Source: Pseudomonadota bacterium (GTDB taxonomy: Bacteria > Desulfobacterota > Desulfobacteria > Desulfobacterales > RPRI01). From it: a stretch of 64,000 bases of DNA. Positions 8,789 through 17,875 of the stretch are shown here, piece by piece; the stretch's first letter is position 1, and every line of letters starts with the position of its first letter. The stretch covers positions 1 to 64,000 of the forward strand of contig JAHITX010000058.1 in the NCBI GenBank assembly GCA_018817425.1, in the 5' to 3' direction. Made by a program: the position numbers and the translations under genes. Under the pieces are notes generated by a model, which worked only from the letters and a program-made list of their open reading frames with translations, did not search any database and was not told the origin of the DNA.

Positions 8789-10216
8789 ATGAAAGAAAAT
8801 ATTGAAAATATTGTGATAGGTGCCGGTTTTGCCGGTTTAGTGTGTAGTGGATATCTGGCAAAAGGAGGGCAGAAGACTTTGCTGCTCGAAAAGGGGCCTG
8901 TTGTTGGCGGACGGGCGGCAGCGCACAGCTTTAACGGATACAATATAGTCATGCACCTACCGCTTATCATGACAACGCTCAACAATGGCGGAGGTTATGG
9001 TTGGGCAAATGCTGCGAAAGACTTTGGCGCAAACATACGCTATCACACCAGCCGGGAACCGCGAATTTATTTCAAAGGTTCCAAAAAAACTTTTATGACG
9101 GTTCCTAAATGTCTGACTACAGATGCAGCTGTGGAATGGATGATTGAATTTCTTGATGCGATACGTCCGGATCTTGTCAAAGATGGCCTGAAGCAGGAAT
9201 TGTGCCCTCTCGTACATGAGATTCTCACAAAGCCTTTCAACGAAATGTGCCGTGAGTGGGATCAGCTTTCGGTAAAACAATGGGTTCAGGCAAGATCTTC
9301 AAACCCTTCTGTCAAGTACCTGTTTACCAGTCTCTGGGCAGGCTATGCCTGGACAGGAGATGCAAATTTTACCTGGGAACGTGGTTCCATGGGCAAGGGC
9401 GCTGTAATGTTCAGGATATGGATCGGAGGCCAGGGATTGATGAGTGTTGCTATGCCGGATGTGCAAAAGGGCATTTGTGAACCAATTGCTGATGCAATTA
9501 CCAAAAACTTCGGATGTGAAATCAGGACTGGCCAGAACGTATCCGAAGTGCTTATAAAAAACGGCAAAGCAATTGGTGTAGTGATAAAGCACGAAAAAAA
9601 ATCAGACGAAATCATAAAAGCCAGGCGGGTCATACTGGCAACAACATGGCTTGACTACTTTAACCTGTTCAAGATTATGCCGGCTTCACTTGCAGATACT
9701 CTTCGTTTACCTATGAATCAGAAAATGGGCGGAGTTTTTCTTATAACAGGCCTAAATGAATCGATACCTCTTGATGGAGCTTTTTTTATGGTTTACGATC
9801 CTGAGACGGGTTCCACCATACAGGGAGGATGCGCACAGAACATAGAACAGCCCTGGAATGTTCCGGCAGGTAAACAACTAGTCTGGTCGTACTCGATCAG
9901 GTCTGAGGAAGAATTTAACAGGCTTGGTTTGGAAGGTATAACTGCTGAGATGAATGAGAACTTTGAAGAAATCTATCCCGGTTTCAAAAAAGCCATCGAG
10001 TTTCAGACACCTCCCAAAGGCGCTGTACACCCTTCACATTACGAGTTCAGTTCACTTCCCAAAATCGGACAGAAATCACCGGATGTTAAAGGGCTTTATT
10101 TCTGTGGTGAGGCAACCTGGCCTATGTATGGTCAGATTACCGATGGTACCGCCAGTACCGGTGTCTCAGTAGCTAACATGATCTTATGTACTGATAATCC
10201 CTTTGGTAGAATATAA
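8789..10216 (+). CDS. FAD-dependent oxidoreductase of the phytoene desaturase / carotene isomerase (CrtI-like) type
   Basis: The product is 475 residues. The N-terminal dinucleotide-binding motif IGAGFAGLVCSGYLA is followed by the acidic LLLEKGPVVGGRA, the amine-oxidase/CrtI signature. The C-terminal FAD motif is GLYFCGEATWPMYGQITDG. The middle contains the expected GGQGLMSVAMPDV segment. Relatives desaturate or isomerise polyisoprenoids or act as retinol-saturase-like enzymes. No phytoene synthase or other carotenoid gene is nearby, so the substrate is open; a lipid substrate linked to the upstream DUF1302-DUF1329 pair is speculative. Single gene with its own leader. Confidence 0.7.
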   Translation: MKENIENIVIGAGFAGLVCSGYLAKGGQKTLLLEKGPVVGGRAAAHSFNGYNIVMHLPLIMTTLNNGGGYGWANAAKDFGANIRYHTSREPRIYFKGSKKTFMTVPKCLTTDAAVEWMIEFLDAIRPDLVKDGLKQELCPLVHEILTKPFNEMCREWDQLSVKQWVQARSSNPSVKYLFTSLWAGYAWTGDANFTWERGSMGKGAVMFRIWIGGQGLMSVAMPDVQKGICEPIADAITKNFGCEIRTGQNVSEVLIKNGKAIGVVIKHEKKSDEIIKARRVILATTWLDYFNLFKIMPASLADTLRLPMNQKMGGVFLITGLNESIPLDGAFFMVYDPETGSTIQGGCAQNIEQPWNVPAGKQLVWSYSIRSEEEFNRLGLEGITAEMNENFEEIYPGFKKAIEFQTPPKGAVHPSHYEFSSLPKIGQKSPDVKGLYFCGEATWPMYGQITDGTASTGVSVANMILCTDNPFGRI

Positions 10217-10336
10217 TAATTGGCTACAATATAATTAATGTGCAAAACAAGGGACGCATCACACTTATAAATTTACTTATCAAAAAGCAAATATTTATTT
10301 GCCTTTGCGAGTTTCTCGCCACGTATTACAGATTTG

Positions 10337-10640
10337 CTAACAGCTGTTACTGTTATATTCAACAAATTCGCCATCTCCCAAAATCCTCTCAACACCCTTC
10401 TCAAAAGCCTTTGCCATCAATACACTATGGCCGCAGTATGGATAATTTTCCAATCTTGCTAAATCAGGAACAAGTCCGGCCCTAAGAGGGTTTAGATGGA
10501 TGTAGCGCACCAGTTCCAATAAGTAAGAGTTTTCCTGGCATAAAATAGATTTGTAGCGGTTTTGAAACAGATGTCCGGATCTGCGGTGTCTGCGGTTGTA
10601 CCAAAGTGCGTATCCGGTAAAAAGCCGTCAGAACTTATAA
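10337..10640 (-). pseudogene. Remnant of a REP-associated tyrosine transposase (Y1/RAYT family)
   Basis: Reading leftwards from about 10640, one frame gives LFTGYALWYNRRHRRSGHL, then FQNRYKSILCQE and LVRYIHLNPLRAGLV, the conserved C-terminal half of RAYT/IS200-like transposases. It ends VEYNSNSC at 10337. The N-terminal half with the catalytic HUH motif is missing, and a stop precedes the fragment, so it cannot be active. It abuts an integrase fragment, suggesting a site of repeated insertion and deletion. Confidence 0.75.
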
Positions 10641-10699
10641 AAAATGCCAATCCGTTCTTGCAGAGACCTTGAGAATACCCCCCTCCGAAACAACAAATA

Positions 10700-10830
10700 A
10701 AATATATCGGAACAATATCAATAAAAGAATTAAACTCCCTTAATCTTATTGTAAAAGTCTCTATTGATTTCTTTGAAAAATTTGATACTTTGCAATAGGT
10801 TAAAAAATCATTTATCTTTTCTTCAAGCAT
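10700..10830 (-). pseudogene. N-terminal fragment of a tyrosine recombinase (SAM-like core-binding domain)
   Basis: The ATG at 10830 is preceded by AAGGAGG at ideal spacing and encodes MLEEKINDFLTYCKVSNFS, then KKSIETFTIRLREFNSFI. This is the alpha-helical core-binding start of phage-type integrases. After about residue 40 the sequence stops resembling an integrase and runs into the transposase remnant. The catalytic Arg, His and Tyr residues are absent. The intact ribosome site suggests a recent truncation. Confidence 0.6.
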
Positions 10831-10991
10831 TGGAAAACCTCCTTTATATAGAGAAACTTTTGTGTTTGTGAGTTTCCCAATGCTTTTAGAATAAAATTGC
10901 AATATTATCACCATGGATTGCGCTGACCGCTGGGTTTGTAGGTTGGACGATAAAGACAGCATCAAGCTAAGTGAATGGTGAAGGGAGAAAT

Positions 10992-11684
10992 ATGGGTACA
11001 AAAATTGATAAACATGGCTACTGGTATGCCATCCATCGTATAAGCCTTATCCTTGTGTATGCGGTGATTCTCTTTGTTGCAGCTGGTACCGTTCATTGGG
11101 TACGGGGTTGGATCTGGATCATTTCCACATTAGTTTTGGAAATCATTATGCTTGTTATACTCGCTCAACGAGTCCCGGAAACGCTCAATCATCGTGGAAC
11201 TTCGCATAGCGGTGTAAAGACATTTGATAAACTGTTCACATTATGCTGGATGGTTATCCAGGAGCTGATTGCGCCTGTTGTCGCAGGTATGGACTGGCGT
11301 TTTGGATGGTCTGGCATGTCTCTTACAGCGCTATATATCGGGTTTGGTCTCTTGGCTCTAACGTGGCCATTCGGTACATGGGCTATGATCACAAATGCAC
11401 ATTTCGAACAATTCGTACGCATACAAAATGATCGCGAACATCAAGTTGTTACAACGGGACCATACAGTATCGTTCGACATCCCGGATACGCATCCTATAT
11501 CATATTTTTAGCAGCAATGCCCTTGATCCTGGGTTCCTGGTGGACATTTTTTCCTGCCGGTGCGTTGATGCTATTGTTCACTATCAGAACCGCTCTTGAG
11601 GATCGCACTCTCCACAAAGAATTGGAAGGTTATAAGGCATATGCTGAGGAGACCCGCTATAGGCTTCTGCCTGGCATATGGTAG
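10992..11684 (+). CDS. Integral-membrane methyltransferase of the ICMT/PEMT type
   Basis: The product is 230 residues from the ATG at 10992, chosen over 10971 because GGGAG lies just upstream. There are five or six membrane segments. The C-terminal signature VVTTGPYSIVRHPGYAS followed by EDRTLHKELEGYKAYAEE is diagnostic of the isoprenylcysteine carboxyl methyltransferase / phospholipid N-methyltransferase superfamily; RHPGY and the EE pair line the SAM and acceptor site. Bacterial members methylate lipids or small isoprenoids, and the acceptor here is unknown. The gene is isolated between mobile debris and a broken epimerase gene. Confidence 0.75.
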   Translation: MGTKIDKHGYWYAIHRISLILVYAVILFVAAGTVHWVRGWIWIISTLVLEIIMLVILAQRVPETLNHRGTSHSGVKTFDKLFTLCWMVIQELIAPVVAGMDWRFGWSGMSLTALYIGFGLLALTWPFGTWAMITNAHFEQFVRIQNDREHQVVTTGPYSIVRHPGYASYIIFLAAMPLILGSWWTFFPAGALMLLFTIRTALEDRTLHKELEGYKAYAEETRYRLLPGIW

Positions 11685-12000
11685 GGGAATATCGGGAACG
11701 TTCTTTAGTTATATAGTTTCTATCAGATATCTTTCTTAGCATGTTACTATAAAGGAAATTAAAAAAGAAAGAAGCGTATTCAGGGGTAGTATTAGGTGCG
11801 TATTAAACTAGTAAACTTAATTTGCAAATAAGATACAAACTGCTTTGGAATTAGACGCTATGCGATTTTCCCTGATTTGGAGTGGCTTGGTATGGAACTA
11901 AGAAAAAGTTGTATCATTCGTACTTTCTAAAAAACAATAAACCCGACCGAACGATAACACGCAGCCCAGCGTGTTATCGTTGCGGTAGCCGGATAAAATC
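11685..12000. other. Intergenic region with a 13-bp-arm hairpin
   Basis: No gene seen. 11950-11981 is a perfect inverted repeat, AACGATAACACGC with its complement around the loop AGCCCA. A stretch at about 11782-11815 (GTAGTATTAGGTGCG, then TAAACT) resembles, inverted, 4190-4240, hinting at another dispersed repeat. Confidence 0.5.
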
Positions 12001-12858
12001 ATGAAAAAAATTATTCCATTGGTATTATTTTTTCATTGAGAAAATCCAAGGATCAAAGTAAGAAGCGCGGACCTTTCAAAACCTGAAACATTGTATGAAT
12101 GTCTTGATGGTGCTGATGCAATAGTTCATTTTGCAGGAGTACTGTTTAAGGCTGATCCGGAAAAGTTCCTTTATGAAACAAACATTCAGTATTTTAAAAA
12201 TCTTATTGGAGTTGCCAAAGAAAAAAATATAAGTAAAGTGATATTAATCAGTTTTCCCCATGTTGAAGGGCCAACCTCAAGAAAGCTGCCTGCCACGGGC
12301 AGCTTGGTCGGCAACCCTGTATCTGTCCATGCCAAGACAAGACTTGAGGAAGAAAAATATCTTTTCAATGAAATCGAAAACTCGGTATCGCTTAGGGTGG
12401 GAATGGTTTATGGTAAAGGTATTCTGATGATAGATGCTGCAAAATGGTTTGCAAAAAGACATCTGCTTGGTGTTTGGAAGGACCCAACTGAAATTCATTT
12501 GATTTCTAAGACTGACTTTTGCAGAGCAGTTGTGGCTGCAATAAGGAAAGAAAATGCAATTGGTGTTTACCATGTCGGTGATGAAGGCAATGATACCTTA
12601 CAGTCATTTCTCGATTTTGCATGCGATTTATGGGGATGCAGTAAACCATGGCGAATGCCCTTATGGCTCATATATTTTGCTGCTGAAACATTTGAGTTTG
12701 TGTCAAGAGTATTTGGATCTAAAAGTCCATTGACCAAGGACTTCATAGACATAGGGCGGGTATCTTATTATGGAGAAACCTCCCGGTTTAGGAGTGAATT
12801 GTTGCCGGAGTTAAAACATCGGCATATTTATGAAGGCATTGAAGAAATGAAGGCGTAA
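12001..12858 (+). pseudogene. NAD-dependent epimerase/dehydratase family gene, broken near the N-terminus
   Basis: From 12037 the frame reads ENPRIKVRSADLSKPETL, then YECLDGADAIVHFAG, typical of extended SDR epimerases about 40-70 residues after their start. The GxxGxxG nucleotide-binding loop that should precede it is missing. In the same frame, 12001 encodes MKKIIPLVLFFH followed by TGA, as if the gene start were fused to the later part by a deletion of roughly 40-50 codons. The rest (to KHRHIYEGIEEMKA) is open, so a shortened protein from a TTG at 12091 is conceivable, but it could hardly bind NAD. Confidence 0.65.
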
Positions 12859-12932
12859 AATTATTTCAGGCGGATTAGACCTATTGCCACTGTCAAATAC
12901 GTAATAAATATCTATAAAAAAGGGTAAAAAAT

Positions 12933-13265
12933 TTGGCTGACGAAAAACCGGAAATTGATTCAATAGCAATTAATGAGGCGCAGCTTGTTTTGGCGGAAAA
13001 GCGCACGTCATTATCCGTAATGCGAACAGGAATAGCAGTATTGGCTTTACCATTGTCTGTGGTTAGCTTTCTGATAGCTACTTCAAAATATTATGATATC
13101 CTTAATGTATTATATCTGCTCGTTCCATTAGGTGCATTTAGTCTTGCCCTGATTGTTTTTGGTGCTTACCTGATTGTTCGTTCCATAATCCGAATGCGAC
13201 ATTATGATCGCCTTATTCATGAAATTAAGATCAATCATAGTGTGATTGGAAAATATATAGATTAA
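12933..13265 (+). CDS. DUF202-type small membrane protein
   Basis: The product is 110 residues with a likely TTG start after AAAGGG. It contains the DUF202 hallmark AEKRTSLSVMRTGIAVLALP around residue 22, then two hydrophobic segments (about 40-60 and 68-90). DUF202 proteins are small inner-membrane proteins of unknown function, also found fused to transporter chaperone domains. It stands alone between the broken epimerase gene and a membrane protein gene. Confidence 0.65.
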   Translation: MADEKPEIDSIAINEAQLVLAEKRTSLSVMRTGIAVLALPLSVVSFLIATSKYYDILNVLYLLVPLGAFSLALIVFGAYLIVRSIIRMRHYDRLIHEIKINHSVIGKYID

Positions 13266-13420
13266 TTATGAAGTTATTACACAATCCATATAGTCGAATA
13301 CTATTTATTATACTTCACTTGAAAAAAGTGGCGCAAAATCTTCCCAGCATAAATAGCCCAAGTGCTGTGCCTTAAATCTTGTGGCTACAATTTCTCATTT
13401 TGCAAGGAAACAAAAAAAAA

Positions 13421-13813
13421 ATGAAAAAATTATTAATTTACTTTGCAGCCGGGTGTTTGGGAGCTTTAGCGAACAGCCTGGTTGTTTGGCTGTTCGGTGA
13501 TTTAGGGATAAGTAAATCTTTGGGAGTTTCAATTGCTCCTGCTTTAACTTCGGGATGGTTATATCCTCGTATAGTCTGGGGGGGTATCTGGGGGCTGATA
13601 TTTTTCCTGCCTATGTTAAGTTCCAAACCATTTTCCAAAGGGACTTTACTGAGTCTTTTTCCGACAATGGTTCAATTGTTTGTCGTTTTTCCCTATAAAG
13701 CAAATAAGGGTATTGCAGGCCTTGATCTTGGGCTTTTAACACCGGCACTGGTTTTTTTGTTTAATTGGATTTGGGGAGTTGTCACGTCTTTAACAATCAG
13801 GTATTCGAAGTAA
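13421..13813 (+). CDS. Conserved small integral-membrane protein
   Basis: The product is 130 residues from the ATG at 13421, selected because AAGGA lies upstream and the protein then begins MKKLLIYFAAGCLGALANS, a natural membrane-insertion start. Four hydrophobic segments alternate with short loops (GISKSLGV, YPRIVWGG, PYKANKGIAG). No catalytic motif and no named family recognised. It ends 16 bases before the next gene and is probably co-transcribed with the NAD(P)-binding protein there. Confidence 0.6.
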   Translation: MKKLLIYFAAGCLGALANSLVVWLFGDLGISKSLGVSIAPALTSGWLYPRIVWGGIWGLIFFLPMLSSKPFSKGTLLSLFPTMVQLFVVFPYKANKGIAGLDLGLLTPALVFLFNWIWGVVTSLTIRYSK

Positions 13814-13829
13814 AGGAGTATATATTATT

Positions 13830-14462
13830 ATGAAGCTGACTGTTTTTGGAGCAACCGGTTTAAGTGGAAGAATACTTACGAGACAAGCGCTTGATGAAGG
13901 TTATAAAGTAACGGCATATGCCCGTAACCCATCTAAGATAGACTTTAGCCACCCAAATCTAAAAATTGTACAGGGTGAATTAAATGATATGGGAGCAATA
14001 AAACAGGCTGTAGAAGGAGCAGATACGGTCATCAGCCTTTTAGGTCCTCCAGGAAGAGTAAAAGGCTGTTTGGTTGCAGAAGGTATGGCAAATATAGTTA
14101 AAGCAATGAAAGAGAAAAATATAAACCGGTTAATTGCTACGGCAACGCCTAGTGCTTCCGACCCCAATGATTCTTTTGATCTAAAATTCAGTTTTGCGGT
14201 CATGATGATAAGACTTCTGATGGGGGATGCCTATGTAGATATTGTTAAAACTGCCGGTATTATCCGGGAATCAGGATTAAATTGGACGATTGTAAGACTT
14301 CCGTTTCTAAACAATAAACAAAAGACAGGAAAAGTCAATTCCGGCTATACAGGCAAAGGAGTAGTTAATTTTACATTATCCAGAAACGATTTGGTTGATT
14401 TTATATTGGCTCAGGTGAATGGAAAAGAATTTATGCTAAAAGCACCTGCAATAAGTAATTAA
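13830..14462 (+). CDS. NAD(P)-binding protein of the NmrA/atypical SDR type
   Basis: The product is 210 residues. The N-terminal Rossmann loop is TVFGATGLSGRILTRQAL, followed by YKVTAYARNPSKID, where the Arg suggests NADPH preference, and ADTVISLLGPPG. A TATPSAS segment and the late SGLNWTIVRLPFL are typical of the PF13460-type NAD(P)H-binding family. It lacks the YxxxK pair of classical SDRs, so redox catalysis is uncertain and quinone-reductase or regulatory roles are possible. A good ribosome site (AAAGGAG) precedes it. It sits between a membrane protein and a patatin gene. Confidence 0.75.
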   Translation: MKLTVFGATGLSGRILTRQALDEGYKVTAYARNPSKIDFSHPNLKIVQGELNDMGAIKQAVEGADTVISLLGPPGRVKGCLVAEGMANIVKAMKEKNINRLIATATPSASDPNDSFDLKFSFAVMMIRLLMGDAYVDIVKTAGIIRESGLNWTIVRLPFLNNKQKTGKVNSGYTGKGVVNFTLSRNDLVDFILAQVNGKEFMLKAPAISN

Positions 14463-14523
14463 ATAATCTTGTGTTTAGTACTTAAATACTAAATTCCATA
14501 GTAAGAAAAAATAAGGATAAAAA

Positions 14524-15441
14524 ATGAAAATTGGTTTAGCGCTTGGAAGTGGTTCATCACGTGGATGGTCGCATATAGGTATTATAAAAGCACTTATTGA
14601 TATGGGAATTGAGCCTGATGTGGTATGCGGCACTTCTATCGGCGCATTGGTAGGAGCATCTTATGTTTCAAATAATCTTGATAAGCTGGAAGTTTGGGTA
14701 TGTTCATTAACCAAATTTAAACTAGTAAAATATTTTGAGATAAAAGCTTCTTTAAACGGGTTCATAGACAAAAAAAAGCTTCAGGAATTTTTGAATGAAT
14801 ATGTTTCTGAAAACAGTTCTTTAATTGAAGATCTTCCTAAAAAATATGCGTCTGTAGCAACTGAGATAGCAACTGGCAGAGAAGTTTGGATTACCAATGG
14901 TTCGATTCTGGATGCGGTGTGGGCATCTATTTCGCTGCCTGGTCTGTTTCCGGCAATAAATAAAGATGATCAGTGGCTTGTAGATGGTGGTTTGGTTAAT
15001 CCGGTGCCTGTTTCTGTTTGTCGTGCATTGGGTGCGGATGTAGTAATTGCAGTAAATCTGAATAGTGACATTGTTGGTAAACATTTTAATAAAACAAAGA
15101 GACCGGTTAAAAATAAAGAGGCGGATGTTTTCAGCAAGATTTCCGGTTTCGTGAAAAAGTATAGTGACTGGGAATTCAGATCAACCGTAGATGAAGATAA
15201 AGATGAAGAAGTTGATAACGCGCCAAACTTAATTGATGCAATCGCCAACTCGATTAATATTGCGCAAGACAGAATTACGCGAAGCCGTATTGCCGGAGAC
15301 CCACCGGATATATTACTGACTCCGAAATTATCTCATATCGGATTATTGGATTTTCACCGTGCAAAAGAAGCAATTGCCGAAGGCAGACAATGTGTTGAAA
15401 GAGTGAAGGAAGAGATTAACTATCTGTTTAAAAAAACCTGA
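14524..15441 (+). CDS. Patatin-like phospholipase (RssA/NTE type)
   Basis: The product is 305 residues. The oxyanion loop GSGSSRGWSHIG is at residues 8-19, the nucleophile elbow GTSIG has Ser38, and the dyad aspartate is Asp154 in LVDGGLVNP. This is the complete Ser-Asp catalytic set of bacterial patatins. No signal peptide is seen, so it is likely cytoplasmic or membrane-associated and acts on phospholipid acyl chains. An acidic insert (DEDKDEEVD) occurs around residue 223. A terminator hairpin follows at 15554. Confidence 0.82.
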   Translation: MKIGLALGSGSSRGWSHIGIIKALIDMGIEPDVVCGTSIGALVGASYVSNNLDKLEVWVCSLTKFKLVKYFEIKASLNGFIDKKKLQEFLNEYVSENSSLIEDLPKKYASVATEIATGREVWITNGSILDAVWASISLPGLFPAINKDDQWLVDGGLVNPVPVSVCRALGADVVIAVNLNSDIVGKHFNKTKRPVKNKEADVFSKISGFVKKYSDWEFRSTVDEDKDEEVDNAPNLIDAIANSINIAQDRITRSRIAGDPPDILLTPKLSHIGLLDFHRAKEAIAEGRQCVERVKEEINYLFKKT

Positions 15442-15553
15442 TTGCCTACTGTTTATCCCTGAGAAACCACAAATTATTGCGGCATTGGGTGCGGCCTTTA
15501 GCGCCGGAGAGTTATCGCCGATAAGGTATTAACCAATTTCAGATTGACTTGCA

Positions 15554-15582
15554 TTCCCCGCTGCAAGCAACGGGGAATTTTT
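15554..15582 (+). terminator. Intrinsic terminator after the patatin gene
   Basis: TTCCCCG and CGGGGAA arms separated by CTGCAAGCAA, followed by five T. It lies between the convergent patatin and TonB-receptor genes. Confidence 0.75.
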
Positions 15583-15624
15583 ATGTGCTGATGCGGTTTG
15601 GGAAATGCCATAATATTTTCATAT

Positions 15625-17712
15625 TCAAAAATCAACACAAAAAGAAGCATAAACGCTAAAAGGCATTCCTGGGGAATAGCTGGTACTCCCACTCCAGTAA
15701 CTTTCGGTGGCTGGGTATTTTTCATCAAACAGATTGATGATATTAAGTGCAATCTGATATTTCCTTTTATCGCCGAAACGATAAAAAAGGTTTGCATCAA
15801 CTTTATCCCATGATTCTCCTTTTAATGTATTGGCTTCATCCAGATTTGCCCCAGATTGATAGTGATATCTGAGCCAGCCGCCGAAACCTTTTGGTGCATT
15901 ATAACCGATTTCTAAGTTTGCAATATCGGTAGGAACTCTTGGGAGCTGATTGCCGTCGTATGAAACTGTACCGGATGAATAAGAGTCATATTCGGCATCA
16001 ATATAAGAGTAATCACCGTGCAGGTATCCGTAGTCAAATGCAAAAAAATCAAGTGATATTTCTATTCCGTCCCTTGTTGTTTCACCGGCATTTGCATATT
16101 CAAGAGTGACCGGATCTTGAATGAAATCGTCTTCGGTGTTAAGCCGAAAAACAAGAAGTTGCCCGCTGAACCAGGTAAAAGGTCTTGTTCTCATACCCAG
16201 TTCGTATTGAGTTCTTATTTGAGGATCCCAGTCATCCTGGGTATATTGGGCCAGTTCGGCAAAACCTGACATGATGGCAAACCCGCGGCTGTAATTACCA
16301 AAAAACTCCAGACAATCATCAAAAAAGCTTAGTTCAAGGCCTCCTTTAGGGCTGAAAATATTAACATCATTCATGGAAGACTTTTGGTTATTTAATAGAT
16401 GATCTGTCAATTCACCTGTAAAATGGTCGTAACGCGCTCCAATGATTAATCTAAGAGGTTTGATTACCTGATAGTTTGCGTCAGTATAAAATCCGAAAGA
16501 TTTAAAATCAATATGATAGTCGATATATTGATCCCCTTTTTCTCTGCCATTACCGGCAGTAAGTGTCCATCTGTTACGTTCTATATCTTCCGCCATATAG
16601 TCCGTTCCTATTGAAAACCGTAATTCCCTTTCACTGATTTCTCCTATAAAATTATAGCTGATTCCGGAACCATAGACAAAACGGTCAAAATCGCGCAAAT
16701 TTCCAATGTTGGTGCCGGGTGACAGACCGTCTTCGCGACCGGCATAGTATCTTTTAAAATTTTGGTCGTATCCCCAGACCTGTAGCATTATTTTTGATTC
16801 ATTCGTAATTCGATAGTCTACATCTATTTTGCCGGAAACTCTGTCTTTACTTCCTCCGTTTGCATCATTTACAGATTTTTCAGGATCTTTTTCATACTCT
16901 TCCCGATTCAACCATCCGGGTGCATCCCAATCGGAGTTGAAACTTCTGAGGCTAAGCCTAAGATCCAATCCGTCTTTTAAGTGATGCGTAATCCGGGTGG
17001 CGGCATTGAGCTTGTCCCATTCAGAATTATCCTGATACCCGTCCGTATGATATGTTTGAAATGAATATACATGATCCCATTTTCCGTCATTGGTTGATAA
17101 TCCGCCTACGTAATTTCCTTCTGAAGTGTTATAGTCTCCATGCAGCAATTTGATGTGCTGATGGTCCACTTTTTTTTGCGTATAAAAATGTACAACTCCG
17201 GCTGATGCAAAATTCCCGTAAAGCGGAGAAACAGGACCCTTGATTACTTCAACTCTTTCCAGTTCTTCAGAGTTTACGATATTAGTGTCTGCATAACCAT
17301 CGCCTTCGTTTAAAGGAATGCCGTCCATATATATCGCTACATCCGAACCATGGGAACATTGCGTGAACCCTCTCATTTGAAAAGATGCGGCAGTCCCTCC
17401 CTGTTTATATTGGTTAATGGATATACCCGGAGCAAGACTTATGATTTCCAATGGGTTTTCATATACTCTGTTTGCAATATCTTCGTTAGACAATATTGTT
17501 GCAGATGTGGCATCAAGATTTTTATGGCTGACATCACCGCGCACAACGACATCTTCGAGCTTTATTACTTCAGACAGCTTTTTGCCTTTATTTATTTTAT
17601 TCGCTTCGACCGGTTGAATTAACTCTTCTTCATATGATTCCTGTGAATATGTATAAGGTGTGACAAACAGTAATATGCTTAAAATCAACACCACATAATT
17701 GTAGTACTTCAT
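15625..17712 (-). CDS. TonB-dependent outer-membrane receptor
   Basis: The product is 695 residues. The signal peptide ends near TYSQE. A TonB-box-like LEDVVVRG is at about residue 51, followed by the plug domain (LSNEDIANRVYENPLEI, QMRGFTQC, DVAIYMDGIPLNEGDG, VEVIKGPVSPLYGN). The barrel ends with the aromatic FSVYASFCVDF. It is the second gene of a leftward unit behind a DUF4198 protein, with 163 bases between them. That partnership, and the similar receptor encoded divergently at 19744, point to uptake of a metal complex, most likely nickel, cobalt or a corrinoid. Substrate not provable from sequence. Confidence 0.88.
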   Translation of the reverse strand: MKYYNYVVLILSILLFVTPYTYSQESYEEELIQPVEANKINKGKKLSEVIKLEDVVVRGDVSHKNLDATSATILSNEDIANRVYENPLEIISLAPGISINQYKQGGTAASFQMRGFTQCSHGSDVAIYMDGIPLNEGDGYADTNIVNSEELERVEVIKGPVSPLYGNFASAGVVHFYTQKKVDHQHIKLLHGDYNTSEGNYVGGLSTNDGKWDHVYSFQTYHTDGYQDNSEWDKLNAATRITHHLKDGLDLRLSLRSFNSDWDAPGWLNREEYEKDPEKSVNDANGGSKDRVSGKIDVDYRITNESKIMLQVWGYDQNFKRYYAGREDGLSPGTNIGNLRDFDRFVYGSGISYNFIGEISERELRFSIGTDYMAEDIERNRWTLTAGNGREKGDQYIDYHIDFKSFGFYTDANYQVIKPLRLIIGARYDHFTGELTDHLLNNQKSSMNDVNIFSPKGGLELSFFDDCLEFFGNYSRGFAIMSGFAELAQYTQDDWDPQIRTQYELGMRTRPFTWFSGQLLVFRLNTEDDFIQDPVTLEYANAGETTRDGIEISLDFFAFDYGYLHGDYSYIDAEYDSYSSGTVSYDGNQLPRVPTDIANLEIGYNAPKGFGGWLRYHYQSGANLDEANTLKGESWDKVDANLFYRFGDKRKYQIALNIINLFDEKYPATESYWSGSTSYSPGMPFSVYASFCVDF

Positions 17713-17875
17713 TTGTTATTCTCCTTTTAAATATTAAAGAGAAAAAACAATTTCCTCTTTGATTTACACCTTTTCCGCAAATTGCCTTCATGGAAAAGGT
17801 GTTCCTATAGACAATTATATTAATAATGCTGTTAAGATATTTTCTTACAGAAATTTGCGGCTGAATAATAAATTA

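Noticed and set aside
10240-10485. Rightward 81-residue frame near 10.3 kb
   Set aside because: It overlaps, antisense, the transposase remnant, whose conserved motifs identify the true strand.
11950-11981. Integron attC site
   Set aside because: Core-site sequences do not fit and the structure is a simple perfect hairpin of 32 bases, shorter than attC sites.
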